A stretch of 64,000 nt of DNA from Nageia nagi (taxonomy: Eukaryota > Pinophyta). Location of the stretch: assembly GCA_050084985.1 (NCBI GenBank), contig JBITNC010000001.1, positions 48,732,001 to 48,796,000 on the forward strand, in the 5' to 3' direction. A model generated the notes under the pieces. That model had not been told where the DNA came from. It saw nothing but the letters and a program-made list of their open reading frames with translations, and did no database searches. Position numbers and translations under genes: made by a program. Shown piece after piece: positions 23,501 to 31,436 of this stretch (the stretch's first letter is position 1; every line of letters starts with the position of its first letter).

Positions 23501-26201
23501 CTACAATATCTGCTCAAAAGTTTGGATCTTTGGCTGCCATTGAAGCAAAACCTGCAGCACAAGCAAAAGCAGTGGTCAGTGAAGAGTATTCACAAACTGC
23601 TTTCGTGTTATTTTGAATTGCTTCGTATTGTCTGTAGGCAACTTATAATTTATTTTTTTCACGTGTACGCAGGTGGAAGATCTCGAGGAAGGTGAAATTG
23701 CTGCATCTGGCGATTCCCATATGGATTTCCAACCTTCAGAGAGCTGGGTACATGAGCGTGAGGATGGTGAAGAGGAACAAGTCTTGCAGCCAAAAACCAG
23801 AAGGAAACGCACAATGCGCCCTCGTCCTCGACCCACTTCAGAGAAGCTGGATGAGAAGTCTAATGTTGAAACCCTAGGGCTTCATGGTGGGAACTTTTAC
23901 CAGCAAGGATCTCATCAGGCAAGTTATGATTTTGGGCGGCAGATAGGACTCAAAAAAGAAGGTGGAGCTGTTAATGAGTCTTTCTTTGACAAGTCCGATT
24001 ACTGGGCTACAAATCTTAAGAGGAAGCATCTTCTGCAATCAAGAGCCGAAGAGAGTCTAATAGATACGATCCCAGTTTCAAAACAACATGTTCTGCTGAA
24101 GCATAATAGGTCAAATGGGCTTGTTGAATCTGTCCAGGATGCCACAGAATATTCTAGAGAAAGATGGGATTCAAAGGTGATGCACATGGTTGGATCTTCA
24201 AGCTTTATTGGCGGGCACATGCCTGACATCACTCAAAAAAAGGTAGCAGTTTACCATCGTGTTGCATGTGTTCTATGAAAAGTAGTATACTAAGTTTTGC
24301 TCACATTTGGGCTATGCAATCGATATTCATTTTTTCAGCTTTCATTACTGTAATAGGTCACCGTAAATAAGGTCTTTTAATACTTTTAAAATCATTCTTC
24401 TAAAGTTGATATTTACATATTTAAACATTAGCAGATGCAGTTGGCAAAATCAGGATATTTTTAACTTTAAAAGTGGCACTTGTGAAACGAGGATGTTTTG
24501 TGTCTGCAAATCGTTGTCCTCTTCTATTTTTTTACATCCTTGTGTTTTTTAGCCCATAAAGATTACTCTATTTTCAAGGAGGTTCCAAAAATTTCTGTAG
24601 CTGTCATTTTACGTTTACATGAAACTGCCTACAGAGTTAAAATAGATATCAAAGCCCCCTGCATGGGATCATTGCCTAAGAATCAAGAGATAGTGCACAG
24701 GAAATTGAAACTTGTGCGAATGCTTTCTATTCTTCTTTTTGGCTTTAACGATTCTTTCATATGGATGCAACTGTTGAAATGTGTAGTACGTGTCCTCTTA
24801 TTTCATAATTACTTTAATATATGTTGTCTGATACAAGATTGGATAAGATGGCCACCAGTTTTGTGAGTTCTATGTATTTATCTGTACTTGTTTTTATTTA
24901 AAAGGGTTGATATTACTTCTATTCTAACCAGTTTGCAAACTGCTTTCTGCCTCATTAGTCAATTTCTAGCATCAGATTAATGACAGTACCATCTAAAACT
25001 TCAGATTGCGATTGTTACCTGAATTGTATCAGTGGAATTTGTTAAAAGTCACGTCAACTCTTGGTTACTTGGGGAAATTCCTATATTGATACTAGTCAGG
25101 GAGCTATTTTTCAGTACATGTTGCAATGCCAAAGGATGTCTGCTTATTTCCTAACAATTGTACCGTATTTTCTGTTGCAGTGCAAGAGTGTGCTTGACAA
25201 AATTCAAGCTACCGTTCACAAGGCTGGAGGACATATAGCAGCACTCTTTTCAGAACTACCTAAACGAAATGAGAATCCAGGATACTACAGGGTTATTATG
25301 AATCCTATTGATGCTCGGATAATAGAGAAGCGGCTTGACCGCTTTGAATATGGAAGTATTTTAGATTTTGCAGCTGATGTGCAGTCGGTGCTAGAGAATG
25401 CTAGTCGTTATGCTTCAGAGGTATTGTACTGTAGTCTGGTTTAGCTGTGGAAATTAAAACGAAAATATTGGAGTCTTTCGTTGTTGGAAAATATATTTAT
25501 TTATCCTTAAAATAATTCTTTGTGATGACCAGGTTAAGGCAGATGCAAGGAGGATTCAAGCTTTGTTCTTACAGCGCATGATTGCAGCCTTTCCGGATGT
25601 GGATTTTAGCTCTGTTAAAACTCGAAGCTTGGTTTCACTTGGGCAATCAGCAACTCCATTTTCATCATCCCCTAAGCAACAATCAATCCAGTATCGGATG
25701 CTGCATAAGTCACAGGATGCTGCAAACCTGGCATCTGATTCAGGTTCAGGAAAATATTTGGCACGAAACTGTAGCGCTCTTGGTGACGAGCTGAGGGAGA
25801 AAGCAGCAGGTCAGAAAGAAAACAGTTCCAAACTGCAGAAAGACGTTAGGGTGATGTTTGGAGATCGGACAAAGGATAGAGAAAGAGGTAAAGCAGATGA
25901 AGTTGACGAAGTGACTCATCCTGGTGATCTTGTTATTTGCAAAAAGAAGCGAAAGGATAGGGATAAAGTAGTAGTGAAATCTAGAATTATCAATCCACCA
26001 GGTGATATTCAAGGTGGACGAGGTTTATCTCACAAGGATATGTTGCTTCCGGGACATGCTAGACAGGCTCAGGGATGGCCTCATTTTGCTAGTGCTGAAA
26101 GGATTAGTGTTGCTGGGCTTGATGCCAAAGATGTTCAGTGGGCTAGACCTGTTAAGAAGTTGAGGACAGATACTGGCAAGCGAAGGCCTAGTCATATCTG
26201 A
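1253..26201 (+). CDS. BRM: BRAHMA-type SWI/SNF chromatin-remodelling ATPase, 14 coding exons
   Basis: Nuclear Snf2-family ATPase that moves or evicts nucleosomes as the motor of the plant SWI/SNF (BAF-type) complex. Exons: 1253-1492, 6034-7412, 7522-8853, 8944-9056, 9167-9254, 9467-9553, 15825-15917, 16004-16087, 18701-18904, 21583-21828, 21913-23574, 23673-24242, 25181-25420, 25533-26201. All introns are GT-AG except the third (GC-AG). The model gives about 2,335 residues, slightly longer than Arabidopsis BRM (about 2,190). Order: Q-rich N-terminus, QLQ (about 520-540), HSA (about 820-900), ATPase with DEMGLGKT (about 1071), DEAQ (about 1174), LTGTPLQ (about 1201), ARAHRIGQ (about 1482), SnAC, acidic tail, bromodomain-like segment (about 2034-2120), and a C-terminus ending GKRRPSH plus Ile. 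The BRM-like C-terminus separates it from SYD and MINU paralogues. Exon 2 has a net one-base frameshift (7095-7158). Without that base the protein would stop early, so this copy is either a sequence error or a damaged allele. Confidence 0.93.
1975..2303 (+). repeat. Diverged direct duplication, offset about 177 bp
   Basis: Bases about 1975-2128 and 2154-2303 share the series TTTCATTTTGGT, AGTTGTAAATTG, ATATGAGATCTG, TATATG, GTAGA, CAG, TAGGACTT, GGGACTAG and TATAAAT in the same order. The copies differ by scattered substitutions and small indels, so this is an old tandem duplication within intron 1. Confidence 0.7.
2505..2632 (+). repeat. Degenerate ~33-bp tandem repeat in BRM intron 1
   Basis: Three to four units carry CCAAGTTTTGC followed by AATTTGATG and a GAG-rich spacer. 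The motif AATTTGATG also recurs less regularly across about 1930-3000, suggesting a larger decayed minisatellite. Confidence 0.6.
3174..4050. mobile_element. Possible decayed TIR element in intron 1
   Basis: The left end CACAAGGATA (3174-3183) is matched by an inverted TATCCTTGTG at 4041-4050. Inside both ends, an imperfect GATGGGGACA and GGGATGT series follows in inverted orientation. No target duplication or transposase frame is seen. Matching is patchy, so this is a candidate only. Confidence 0.3.
3621..3775 (+). repeat. 79-bp tandem duplication
   Basis: TTGAGTCTCTACTTGGAAGC at 3621 recurs as TTGAATCTCTACTTGGAAGC at 3700. Both are followed by a T-rich stretch with CAACTCAACA or CATCTCAACA and ATTTTTG. 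Confidence 0.6.
6034..7412 (+). CDS. BRM: BRM exon 2: Q-rich region and QLQ domain, with apparent frameshift
   Basis: Begins CAACAGCTTATTCG after TTACAG and ends at AAG before GTAAGA. It encodes the Gln/Gly/Ala-rich N-terminal region, including AGGVQGI (shared with the GGVQGM of Arabidopsis), and ends in the QLQ domain ([19 protein letters not shown]), a protein-contact module typical of Snf2-type SWI/SNF ATPases. Length is 1,379 bases, not divisible by three. The frame entering from exon 1 runs to a TAA at 7156-7158, while the frame leaving through QLQ is open only from after a TAG at 7092-7094. One base is therefore missing (or two extra) between 7095 and 7158. Confidence 0.9.
7413..7521 (+). 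other. BRM intron 2
   Basis: 109 bp, GTAAGA donor and TTACAG acceptor, phase 0, T-rich. Confidence 0.9.
7522..8853 (+). CDS. BRM: BRM exon 3: linker and HSA domain
   Basis: 444 codons in phase 0. The first half is a variable Lys/Glu/Ser linker. Then comes YHGPLFDFP, conserved as YYGPLFDFP in Arabidopsis BRM, followed by a charged helical block ([19 protein letters not shown]) and the HSA domain ([14 protein letters not shown] to [18 protein letters not shown]). HSA binds actin-related proteins and other subunits in SWI/SNF complexes. It ends at CAG, followed by GCATGT rather than GT. Confidence 0.93.
8854..8943 (+). other. BRM intron 3, GC-AG type
   Basis: 90 bp. The donor reads CAG|GCATGT and the acceptor is TCTATAG. 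Only this junction joins the conserved ARAQ and [11 protein letters not shown] in frame. The nearest GT (8858) would shift the frame and destroy the conserved segment. Confidence 0.85.
8944..9056 (+). CDS. BRM: BRM exon 4
   Basis: 113 bp, 37 codons plus two bases, encoding [18 protein letters not shown] to SINK. It links HSA to the ATPase domain and is conserved in plant BRM. Donor GTGAGT. Confidence 0.92.
9167..9254 (+). CDS. BRM: BRM exon 5: entry to ATPase domain
   Basis: 88 bp. One base completes the split Lys codon, followed by [10 protein letters not shown] to GTLRDYQL, the Q-motif region at the start of the Snf2 ATPase. Acceptor GTTTAG, donor GTGGGT. Confidence 0.92.
9467..9553 (+). 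CDS. BRM: BRM exon 6: Walker A (motif I)
   Basis: 29 codons beginning [19 protein letters not shown]. It contains DEMGLGKT, the ATP-binding P-loop with its catalytic Lys, and ends TVQ before GTAATG. It is followed by the 6.3-kb intron 6, which is the largest. Confidence 0.95.
10129..10306 (+). mobile_element. Short LTR (164 bp) plus Met-tRNA primer-binding site
   Basis: TGTTAGAATATTAGG at 10129 through TTCTCA at 10292 has the TG...CA ends of an LTR. Two bases later TGGTATCAGAGC (10295-10306) matches the 3' end complement of initiator Met tRNA, the usual Copia primer-binding site. No second copy of this LTR is found in the window. The short LTR suggests a TRIM or small Copia element; the downstream part is lost or unrecognised. 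Confidence 0.5.
10717..11800 (+). pseudogene. LINE reverse-transcriptase C-terminal relic
   Basis: Translation around 10,717-10,980 gives [20 protein letters not shown] followed by a stretch matching the region after the RT core in plant LINE ORF2 proteins (family pattern L-V-S-V-x-LYG-x-E-x-WG). Downstream frames contain stops and shifts, and only scattered similarity to the LINE C-terminus remains. No poly(A) tail or target duplication was identified. Confidence 0.6.
12190..13370 (+). pseudogene. Copia pol relic (protease to gag-pre-integrase/integrase), interrupted by a solo LTR
   Basis: The part before 12486 encodes a Copia protease/pre-integrase region ([15 protein letters not shown] and [14 protein letters not shown]). 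After removal of bases 12487-12980 the same frame continues at 12981 into [11 protein letters not shown] and then, with frameshifts, into the [14 protein letters not shown] type of gag-pre-integrase motif and LLFVDDYS of integrase near 13,340. The stop at 12481 and frameshifts make it dead. The element predates the LTR inserted in it. Confidence 0.75.
12487..12975 (+). mobile_element. Solo Copia LTR (489 bp) with perfect 5-bp target duplication
   Basis: Begins TGTTAGAATTTG and ends TCCTTCA. It is flanked by GAGAT at 12482-12486 and GAGAT at 12976-12980. It holds a TATAAATAG box (12710-12718) and a near-perfect hairpin (12543-12575). The layout and several blocks, such as GTGGATGTACTCC, match the LTRs of the element at 30928-39170, so both belong to related Copia families. 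No internal region remains, as expected after LTR-LTR recombination. Confidence 0.88.
13530..13890 (+). repeat. Diverged tandem repeat, ~83-116 bp units
   Basis: TTGGTTGTTTTTA recurs at about 13602, 13686 and 13802. Each copy is preceded by TTTCACTGCT-like sequence and followed by CAACATTCAATAC, GCTTGACATTCAAT and ATTCACATGTGAGACAGAAA. There are about three units of uneven length. Confidence 0.65.
14451..14699. mobile_element. hAT-like MITE (249 bp)
   Basis: The left terminus CATAGTTGAGAAACTT and the right terminus, whose reverse complement is TATAGTTGAGAAACTT, form terminal inverted repeats. Flanks CTATGGAA (14443-14450) and CTATGAAA (14700-14707) form an 8-bp target duplication with one mismatch, the size typical of hAT elements. 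The interior is AT-rich and non-coding. Confidence 0.8.
15825..15917 (+). CDS. BRM: BRM exon 7: motif Ia region
   Basis: 31 codons: [20 protein letters not shown] then [11 protein letters not shown]. Nearly identical to the Arabidopsis segment. Acceptor TTGCAG, donor GTATTA. Confidence 0.95.
16004..16087 (+). CDS. BRM: BRM exon 8
   Basis: 28 codons encoding [17 protein letters not shown] and [10 protein letters not shown] in RecA-like lobe 1. Intron 7 before it is 86 bp; intron 8 after it is 2.6 kb. Confidence 0.94.
16088..18700 (+). other. BRM intron 8 (2.6 kb)
   Basis: GTATAC donor and ATGCAG acceptor. AT-rich and no coding exon recognised. It contains a local direct duplication (TATAGTTTAGCCCACCCAT at about 16,700 and 16,776, separated by tandem TTATATTACATTATAAAGAAGG units), a second small duplication near 16,410 and 16,505 (GTAATGGTTTTGG), and a strong hairpin at 17943-17993. 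Confidence 0.8.
17943..17993. repeat. 20-bp inverted repeat (hairpin) in intron 8
   Basis: Arms AAGATGTCCCCTAGCTATTC (17943-17962) and GGATAGCTGAGGGACATCTT (17974-17993) pair at 18 of 20 positions around an 11-base loop. A second palindrome, GGGGATGCATCCCC, lies just upstream. Confidence 0.75.
18701..18904 (+). CDS. BRM: BRM exon 9: Walker B (DEAQ) and motif III
   Basis: 68 codons from [16 protein letters not shown] through [13 protein letters not shown] to [13 protein letters not shown] is the Mg/ATP hydrolysis motif (DEAH-type), and LTGTP is motif III coupling hydrolysis to movement. Splice sites ATGCAG and GTTTGT. Confidence 0.96.
20508..20555 (+). repeat. (AAT)n microsatellite
   Basis: About 15 ATA/AAT triplets with two interruptions (ATG and AGT). 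Confidence 0.9.
20818..21190 (+). repeat. Diverged 183-bp tandem duplication
   Basis: Copy 1 (from about 20,818) and copy 2 (from about 21,001) share GCTACTA, TATCATTGTTGTTGGTT, ATTGCTGT.AGATTAT, TATGTAAGAAA.ACCAAC, GCTCATTA and AGATCTATT.AAC.GC..CAGTAT in order. A third partial copy, AGTATCATGTGCATA, lies at about 20,627. Confidence 0.7.
21583..21828 (+). CDS. BRM: BRM exon 10: end of ATPase lobe 1
   Basis: 82 codons: [20 protein letters not shown] to [18 protein letters not shown]. Contains the conserved FMLRR element of Snf2 proteins. Donor GTAATT, followed by an 84-bp intron. Confidence 0.95.
21913..23574 (+). CDS. BRM: BRM exon 11: helicase C lobe, SnAC domain and acidic linker
   Basis: 554 codons. 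It holds the second RecA-like lobe: [31 protein letters not shown], the [18 protein letters not shown] motif V, and ARAHRIGQ motif VI with its arginine finger region. Next is the SnAC segment ([20 protein letters not shown] to [12 protein letters not shown]), which anchors the motor to histones, then a low-complexity Asp/Glu/Ser linker. The KRGRPK AT-hook that follows SnAC in Arabidopsis BRM is not present. The exact 3' end (23574 or 23571) is ambiguous because the donor region reads GTGGTCAGT; both keep frame. Confidence 0.93.
23673..24242 (+). CDS. BRM: BRM exon 12: C-terminal region
   Basis: 190 codons starting [19 protein letters not shown], nearly identical to the [14 protein letters not shown] block of Arabidopsis BRM. 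A basic segment ([14 protein letters not shown]) follows, then a poorly conserved stretch ending HMPDITQKK. Splice sites TACGCAG and GTAGCA. Confidence 0.93.
24243..25180 (+). other. BRM intron 12 (938 bp)
   Basis: GTAGCA donor and TTGCAG acceptor, phase 0. It contains a 122-codon open frame at 24498-24866 with no recognisable domain and no need in the BRM model. I see no repeat or element. Confidence 0.8.
25181..25420 (+). CDS. BRM: BRM exon 13: bromodomain-like segment
   Basis: 80 codons from [19 protein letters not shown] to ENASRYASE. It fits the helical bromodomain-like C-terminal region of plant BRM, proposed to contact acetylated histones. The central [20 protein letters not shown] matches the bromodomain pattern YY.VI..P.D...I..R. 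Confidence 0.92.
25533..26201 (+). CDS. BRM: BRM exon 14: C-terminus and stop
   Basis: 222 codons plus TGA. It begins [16 protein letters not shown], finishing the bromodomain-like fold, then a variable Ser/Lys linker. Next come [13 protein letters not shown] ([13 protein letters not shown] in Arabidopsis) and the terminal [14 protein letters not shown] block that is diagnostic of BRM. Confidence 0.95.
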   Translation, partial: VKADARRIQALFLQRMIAAFPDVDFSSVKTRSLVSLGQSATPFSSSPKQQSIQYRMLHKSQDAANLASDSGSGKYLARNCSALGDELREKAAGQKENSSKLQKDVRVMFGDRTKDRERGKADEVDEVTHPGDLVICKKKRKDRDKVVVKSRIINPPGDIQGGRGLSHKDMLLPGHARQAQGWPHFASAERISVAGLDAKDVQWARPVKKLRTDTGKRRPSHI

Positions 26202-27370
26202 TTTTGTAAATAATGAAATCATTTATTGCAATGTTTGCATATTCTATTACAGAAAATCTTCACCATTGTTACAAGTTGTATTTTTAGTACTGGCATAGAA
26301 CGTGCTCTTCATTTAGAGTCTCTCGTTGTAAAATATGTTCTGTAGAAGGTTATGAATACTAACCTGTGTTCCATTGGAATTTTAATATCATGTCCAATGA
26401 TATCCAAAGCAAATGTGTCTGATGTATTGACAATGATTCAGAGCACTGTTGCTGTATTGGATTTGCAAAAACTGCAGAGTTTGGTGAGGATTCACATCTC
26501 TATTTGGTAGTAATTCTAGGCCTTCTGCGCTAAAGGTCTGGCTGGCTTACTTCTTGTTACTATCTCTGTTCTATGAGTACATGCTTTAATTAAATCGGAA
26601 GATGAAAGCTTTGCCAATGGAATTGGGTGAAAGCTGGTTCTTGACACTCATTTTCAACTATTAAATCTCGTTCGAGTAGAATTAGTTCTTCGAGATTTTA
26701 AAGCAAGGGTTTGCTTTCAATCCTGATCATGTATTTTGATTGGTGTCTCGCCTGCATGATATGGTTACTAACGGCATTTTGATGACTTGAATTTCCGAAA
26801 TTAAAATAATATTAAAAAAAAAAAACAACATTGGGTGGTTGAAAAAATTGTAAATTTTTTTTAAATAGAGTTCAGGTTGATTCGAAATGAAAATAATAAT
26901 AATAATATATGGATTAAATTAATTATTTAAAGCTAATTGGAAAGGAGGTGTTGTACTTAATCACGTAAGTAAACATTTCAACAATTGATCATATTATTAT
27001 CACTTTTGAATTATTGCTAAAAACTACTGAATGATAAGGAAGATTTATTTGTTTGATTTGTAGTTTTTAATATTATTTTCAGGGATAAATTTTTGAAGTG
27101 TATGGTTAGGTCAGATTTGTTTTTGAATAAAAAGTAACTCTTTATAGATTTTATGAATAAGTTATTGTTAAACTCAAAATTAATCAAGGTGATTCTTTAT
27201 AGATTTTATGAATAAGTTATCTTTATACTCAAAATTAATCAAGGGTGGTGGTACGAAGAAATTAGTTGCAATATTGAAGTTAAATAAGGTTGCTTTCTAT
27301 CATGTTTGGTATTTATATATGTCAATTAGAAAAACATTTTGAAAATGTTAAAAGTGTATATGCATAAACT
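26202..27370. other. BRM 3' flank and intergenic sequence
   Basis: The first few hundred bases probably include the 3' untranslated region; AATAATGAAA at about 26,208 and TTGTAA-like motifs are possible polyadenylation signals but are not decisive. Beyond this there is AT-rich DNA. Bases 27139-27189 and 27193-27244 are a 54-bp tandem duplication (CTTTATAGATTTTATGAATA). Confidence 0.5.
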
Positions 27371-27378
27371 CTTGTAAT

Positions 27379-28270
27379 TTGATTATTGTTTTCTCTCTTT
27401 ATGGAGATGATATTGTATTGTTAGCTAGATATTATAATGATCTTGTAAAACAATCGAATATTTTTAAAACTTTTTACAATATATCTACTGTTAATGAAGA
27501 TAAAACTAAAATTATGATCATTAAATCTAAAAAGATCGCTCACCTCACAATCCTTTTTAACAATCAATCTTTAAAGATGGTTCACTCTTACAAATACTTG
27601 GGCATTGACAAGAATTTCTATTATATGGAAAGTTTTATATGGTTTGAAAAATAAGTGCAAATGTAGAACTTCGGAATTGGGATAAATTTTTTTTTTTTTC
27701 TATTACCTTGCAACTCTAGTAACACTATGTGAAGTTTGGGGTGGAAACATTTCTGCTATTTATCCTTTATAACTTCTAAATTACGAATAACACACCATGC
27801 GCAATCCTTTTCATGGAAGTTGGTTTACTTTCTATTGAAAGTGGAGCTTTAAAACAATATATATTATACAATTTTAAGTGAACAAAGTTATATCATCTTA
27901 GATTGCTGGTAATTGCTAACATATTTTTCCAACTCATCGTCCTCTTAAAAGATGTTGGCTAAAAGACTTTGATAAGTGGTGTAATTATTGGGACTTACAA
28001 AACAACGTAAACCGTTTTGATAACAACAAATTAGAAGTACAAATTGCAAATAAAGTAATTCAAATTTTTTGGAGTGATCATAACATCAAAGATAAAAACA
28101 AATTATTTTATTATTAAAATATTATTAATCCAAAACTTGAACATCCTTCATACCCACATAAGATTATGACTTTGAAAATGAAACTTTTAATTTCAAAATT
28201 ATGAACTAATTCACACAAACTACATAGTGAAACTAGTAGATGGATATTACTAAAAACATTTTGGGATAAA
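27379..28270 (+). pseudogene. LINE reverse-transcriptase relic
   Basis: The first 91 codons read LYGDDIVLLARYYNDLVKQ then DKTKIMIIKSKK and HSYKYLGID, matching the RT active-site block (Y-x-DD, here YGDD), the NxxKT block and the YLG block of LINE ORF2. After a frameshift, NTPCAILFMEVGLLSIES near 27,790 continues the conserved post-RT segment. There are several frameshifts and stops. It is a separate element from the LINE at 29.1 kb because only the 3' coding half is present. Confidence 0.75.
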
Positions 28271-28356
28271 AGAATATGCAAGTTCTATAATCTAAATGCC
28301 ATAGAGTATGAGACTCATTTTCTCTTTGTTTTTTTGCCTCCTCTACAAAGACATTA

Positions 28357-28740
28357 AACAAACTTACAAAGATATTTGCAATTACAGCTTAATCCACAAA
28401 TTCTTAAACTAAGGTAACCAAAATAAGCTTGACTATTTTTGAACAAATTTTGATAGGTCCTAAAAATCATCGAGTTTAAAAAGGACATTAAAAGACTTAC
28501 CTATCTATCTATAATGAATTCATGTAAACAACTTGTAAGCAATGCATAAAGATAATAAACAAATCTATAATGATATTTGAAATTACAATATGATCCATAA
28601 ATTCTTAAATCAAGATAATTAAAATAAGTTTGGTGATTTTATTATGAATCTTAATTTGGTCAAAAACAATAATTTAAATACATAGATCATACATATTTAT
28701 CTTTGGACACATTTTAATAGATCCTACAATCCTTCAATAT
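28357..28740 (+). repeat. Diverged ~202-bp tandem duplication
   Basis: ACAAACTTACAAAGATATTTGCAATTACAG-type sequence at 28357 recurs at 28559 with matching AATTCTTAAA, AAAATAAG and ATAGRTCCTA blocks. AT-rich and non-coding. Confidence 0.6.
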
Positions 28741-29099
28741 CCACCCACCTTTGGGATTCACATTGGATGAGTCAACCTAGTAGGTGGCCACATGCTCAAC
28801 TTTTGCTCAATGTAGATTTAAATTTGAAGTTTAAACTTTAAATTTAATATTTTTTACTTTTTACTTTATTTAATTATTCAATTTTATTTTAAAATAAAAA
28901 TTAAATTAGATTTCAATAATAAAGAGAGGAATACCAAAAAAAGATTTTAAAACCGCAAGGGGCTCAAGGGTTTCATTATTTCAACAAGTACACCTAACTC
29001 TATTTTCCTTAGTTGAAGGTTGCCGCCTTTTTCCTCTGTGATCAAGAGCTATTTCCAATCAAGGATCAAGCACCTAAAGTGCACTAACTTTGGAAATAT

Positions 29100-30318
29100 A
29101 ATTCTAGCCCTCTAACATCAACATGCACTCAAAAAAGAAAATGGATATACTAGGGATGTTAATCCCACAAATAGCTTGCATCTCATGGAACAAAAGCTCA
29201 CATTTAGAATTAAGGATCTCATCATTGATTGAGTGGAAGGCCTTGAAAAGTTGTTTAAATTGAGTATTGATATGTTGGAGCTTTTAGTCTCCAACCTCTC
29301 TCAAACTATTTAAGAACAACGAACAATCATAACCACACAAGCTAACCATATCAAACAACTTGAAAAATATATCTTTGAGATACAATCCAAAAAATAACTA
29401 AATGGTACAAATTATCTTATCTTCTAAGTGAAAGATAAGATGACCAACTCGAACACTCTCAAATTCCTCTTGTAGAAGAGATCCCACAACTCCAAGATAT
29501 TATTTCTAAACTTAGGGCCAAATAATATGATATTCTTATTCAACATGAATATCAGAGACATGAGACCATCGCCCAACAATAATCCATCCAAAAATAAGTG
29601 GAGGAACAAAAATCATGGGTACATGTTGTAAAGGAAAAGAACCCCACCAGTGTCTGAAATGGTGATATAAGTGTAATTTGAAAAGAAAAAGATGTGTCAA
29701 ACTAAGGAACTCAATCTTCGAGTTCATGGTCTTCCAAAAATGATTAACCCATTACTTTTTAGACATGTTTTCCTATAAAAGACCTTGTATTTGAAATACA
29801 TCACCCTTGACAAGGCTTGGACTACCATATACAAGACTCTCATTATTCATTTCTGGTCATAAGGGGAATGACTACAAGCTCAACGAGCCAAAAGGAAATT
29901 ATTCATTATTCCAAATAAATTATTCCTTGTTGAAGACCTAACTTGATCGCAATACAAAGAACTCAAAGCTAACAAAAGAATGATAGAAACTAGAGAATAA
30001 GCTAAATGGTTTATTCTTTTAAGTAGTAGAGTTTGGCTACGTGATAATCCTCCCTCAAGATGGACTAAAACTTGACTCACATCAGCATGATACTAGACAT
30101 CGAGTCTTTGGTCTCATTAATATTAGCATGTGGAATTGTGATGGCTTTTTATTCACTAGGTTCATTGAATAATATAATTGGTGATAGGGATCTCATCCTA
30201 CTACTTGAAACCTATGAAGTGTAATTGGAACCACTACCATCCAATACAAGTTACTCTTGGTTTTTTTCTATGGAATAAAGATTTAACAAGGTACTAAAGG
30301 ATTTAGAGGTGTTGCTTA
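29100..30318 (+). pseudogene. LINE-2 relic, 5' half: ORF1 and start of ORF2 endonuclease
   Basis: Broken frames give a helical N-terminal stretch, then ORF1-like matches: LNLRVHGLPKM (about 29,705), ITLDKAW, RAKRKLFIIPNKLFLVEDLT (about 29,885) and RDNPPSRW (about 30,045). About 30,120 begins an endonuclease-like NIxxWNCDGF, then LILLLETYE. The endonuclease is cut at 30,318 by the minus-strand Copia LTR and resumes at about 46,924. Multiple stops. ORF1 assignment is by family pattern, not by search. Confidence 0.65.
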
Positions 30319-30907
30319 TGAGGGATGAAGAACATTGATTGATTATTATTGCAGTAGAAATGAATACAATATATAGACCAAGGATATGTAATAGAAGAAT
30401 CCTCGAGATGTACGTAACTACAATTCTACCACCTGTTTTGCATACTACCATAAAAGAACCCATTAAATATTATGTTCTAATAGTCTACCATAAAGGAGAA
30501 ACAACCAAAACAAATATGCTTTGGTATAATAGACAAGGGATCGTATGCATTTAGGATGGAATCACTACAATCAGGATGGATCACACATGATGGAGGAAAA
30601 TACATTACGATCATTATTCTACACACCACATGGACAAGCCAAACTGATAACAAATAGGAACACTGCAACTACACACTAAAAACACACGATCAAATGAAGA
30701 TGACTATGATCACTTGGAATCATCTGTGATCACACAAAACATTAAAATCAAACTTGCCCCAGATATGTTTGCGATCTTCTATTGGATGAAAACGATTGAG
30801 GTAAGTTGCATGCAATCTAATATGGATGTTTGCAATCAGTTATGTAAACTACAATCCGAAATGCAAAGAGCTAATTTTGGAGTCTTTGTTAAGTCAAAAC
30901 TCCAACA
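30319..30907 (-). repeat. Copia-2 3' LTR (minus strand)
   Basis: On the minus strand it begins TGTTGGAGTTTTGAC right after the polypurine tract and ends CTTCATCCCTCA. It is homologous along its length to 46240-46923 (shared blocks GAATACAATATATAGACCAA, ATTAAATATTATGTTCTAAT, TTACGATCATTATT) but lacks about 95 bp. Confidence 0.78.
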
Positions 30908-30927
30908 TTATCCCCCTTGAGGTAGAG

Positions 30928-31421
30928 TGTTGGAATGTATAATGCATTATTGTAAAGGTTTGTATTAAATCTTTTATGTAAGTTTACTAATACTTAAGGG
31001 TATCATTTGATACCTTAAGTATTTAAGTGAATATGATAATGTAACTTGTCCTACACTCCATGTCATGAGCATGCCCCTTGGGTAAAAGGATGTGCATGTC
31101 ATGCTTTTGTACATTGGATAAAAGGGTGATCCAAAGAGGGATTTTGGCCTATAAATAGAAGGCTCCCTCTTTATGATAACACACCAATTGTGGAGTAAAG
31201 TTATGCTATAAGATAGAAGTGTAGGAGTTGAGATTAGGAGGATTGTAAGAGAGTTGTATTTGTGATTGAAGTCAAGATCTAGTTAGTGGATGTACTCCTA
31301 GTTGGAGGAACCACTTACATCTTGTGTTATGAGATTGCTTTGTGAGTTTATTTGATGTAATTATGAGCTTTCATGTGATCTTGGTTGATTAGGAATTATC
31401 TTGTTAGTGTTAGTTCATTCA
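30928..31421 (+). repeat. Copia-1 5' LTR
   Basis: Starts TGTTGGAATG and ends TTCATTCA. Contains hairpin TACTTAAGGGTATC / GATACCTTAAGTA (30991-31021) in U3 and TATAAATAG (31150-31158). Confidence 0.92.
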
Positions 31422-31436
31422 TATTGGTATCAAAGC

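Noticed and set aside
24498-24866. 122-codon frame in BRM intron 12 as an extra exon
   Set aside because: Exons 12 and 13 join in frame and match the BRM C-terminus without it.
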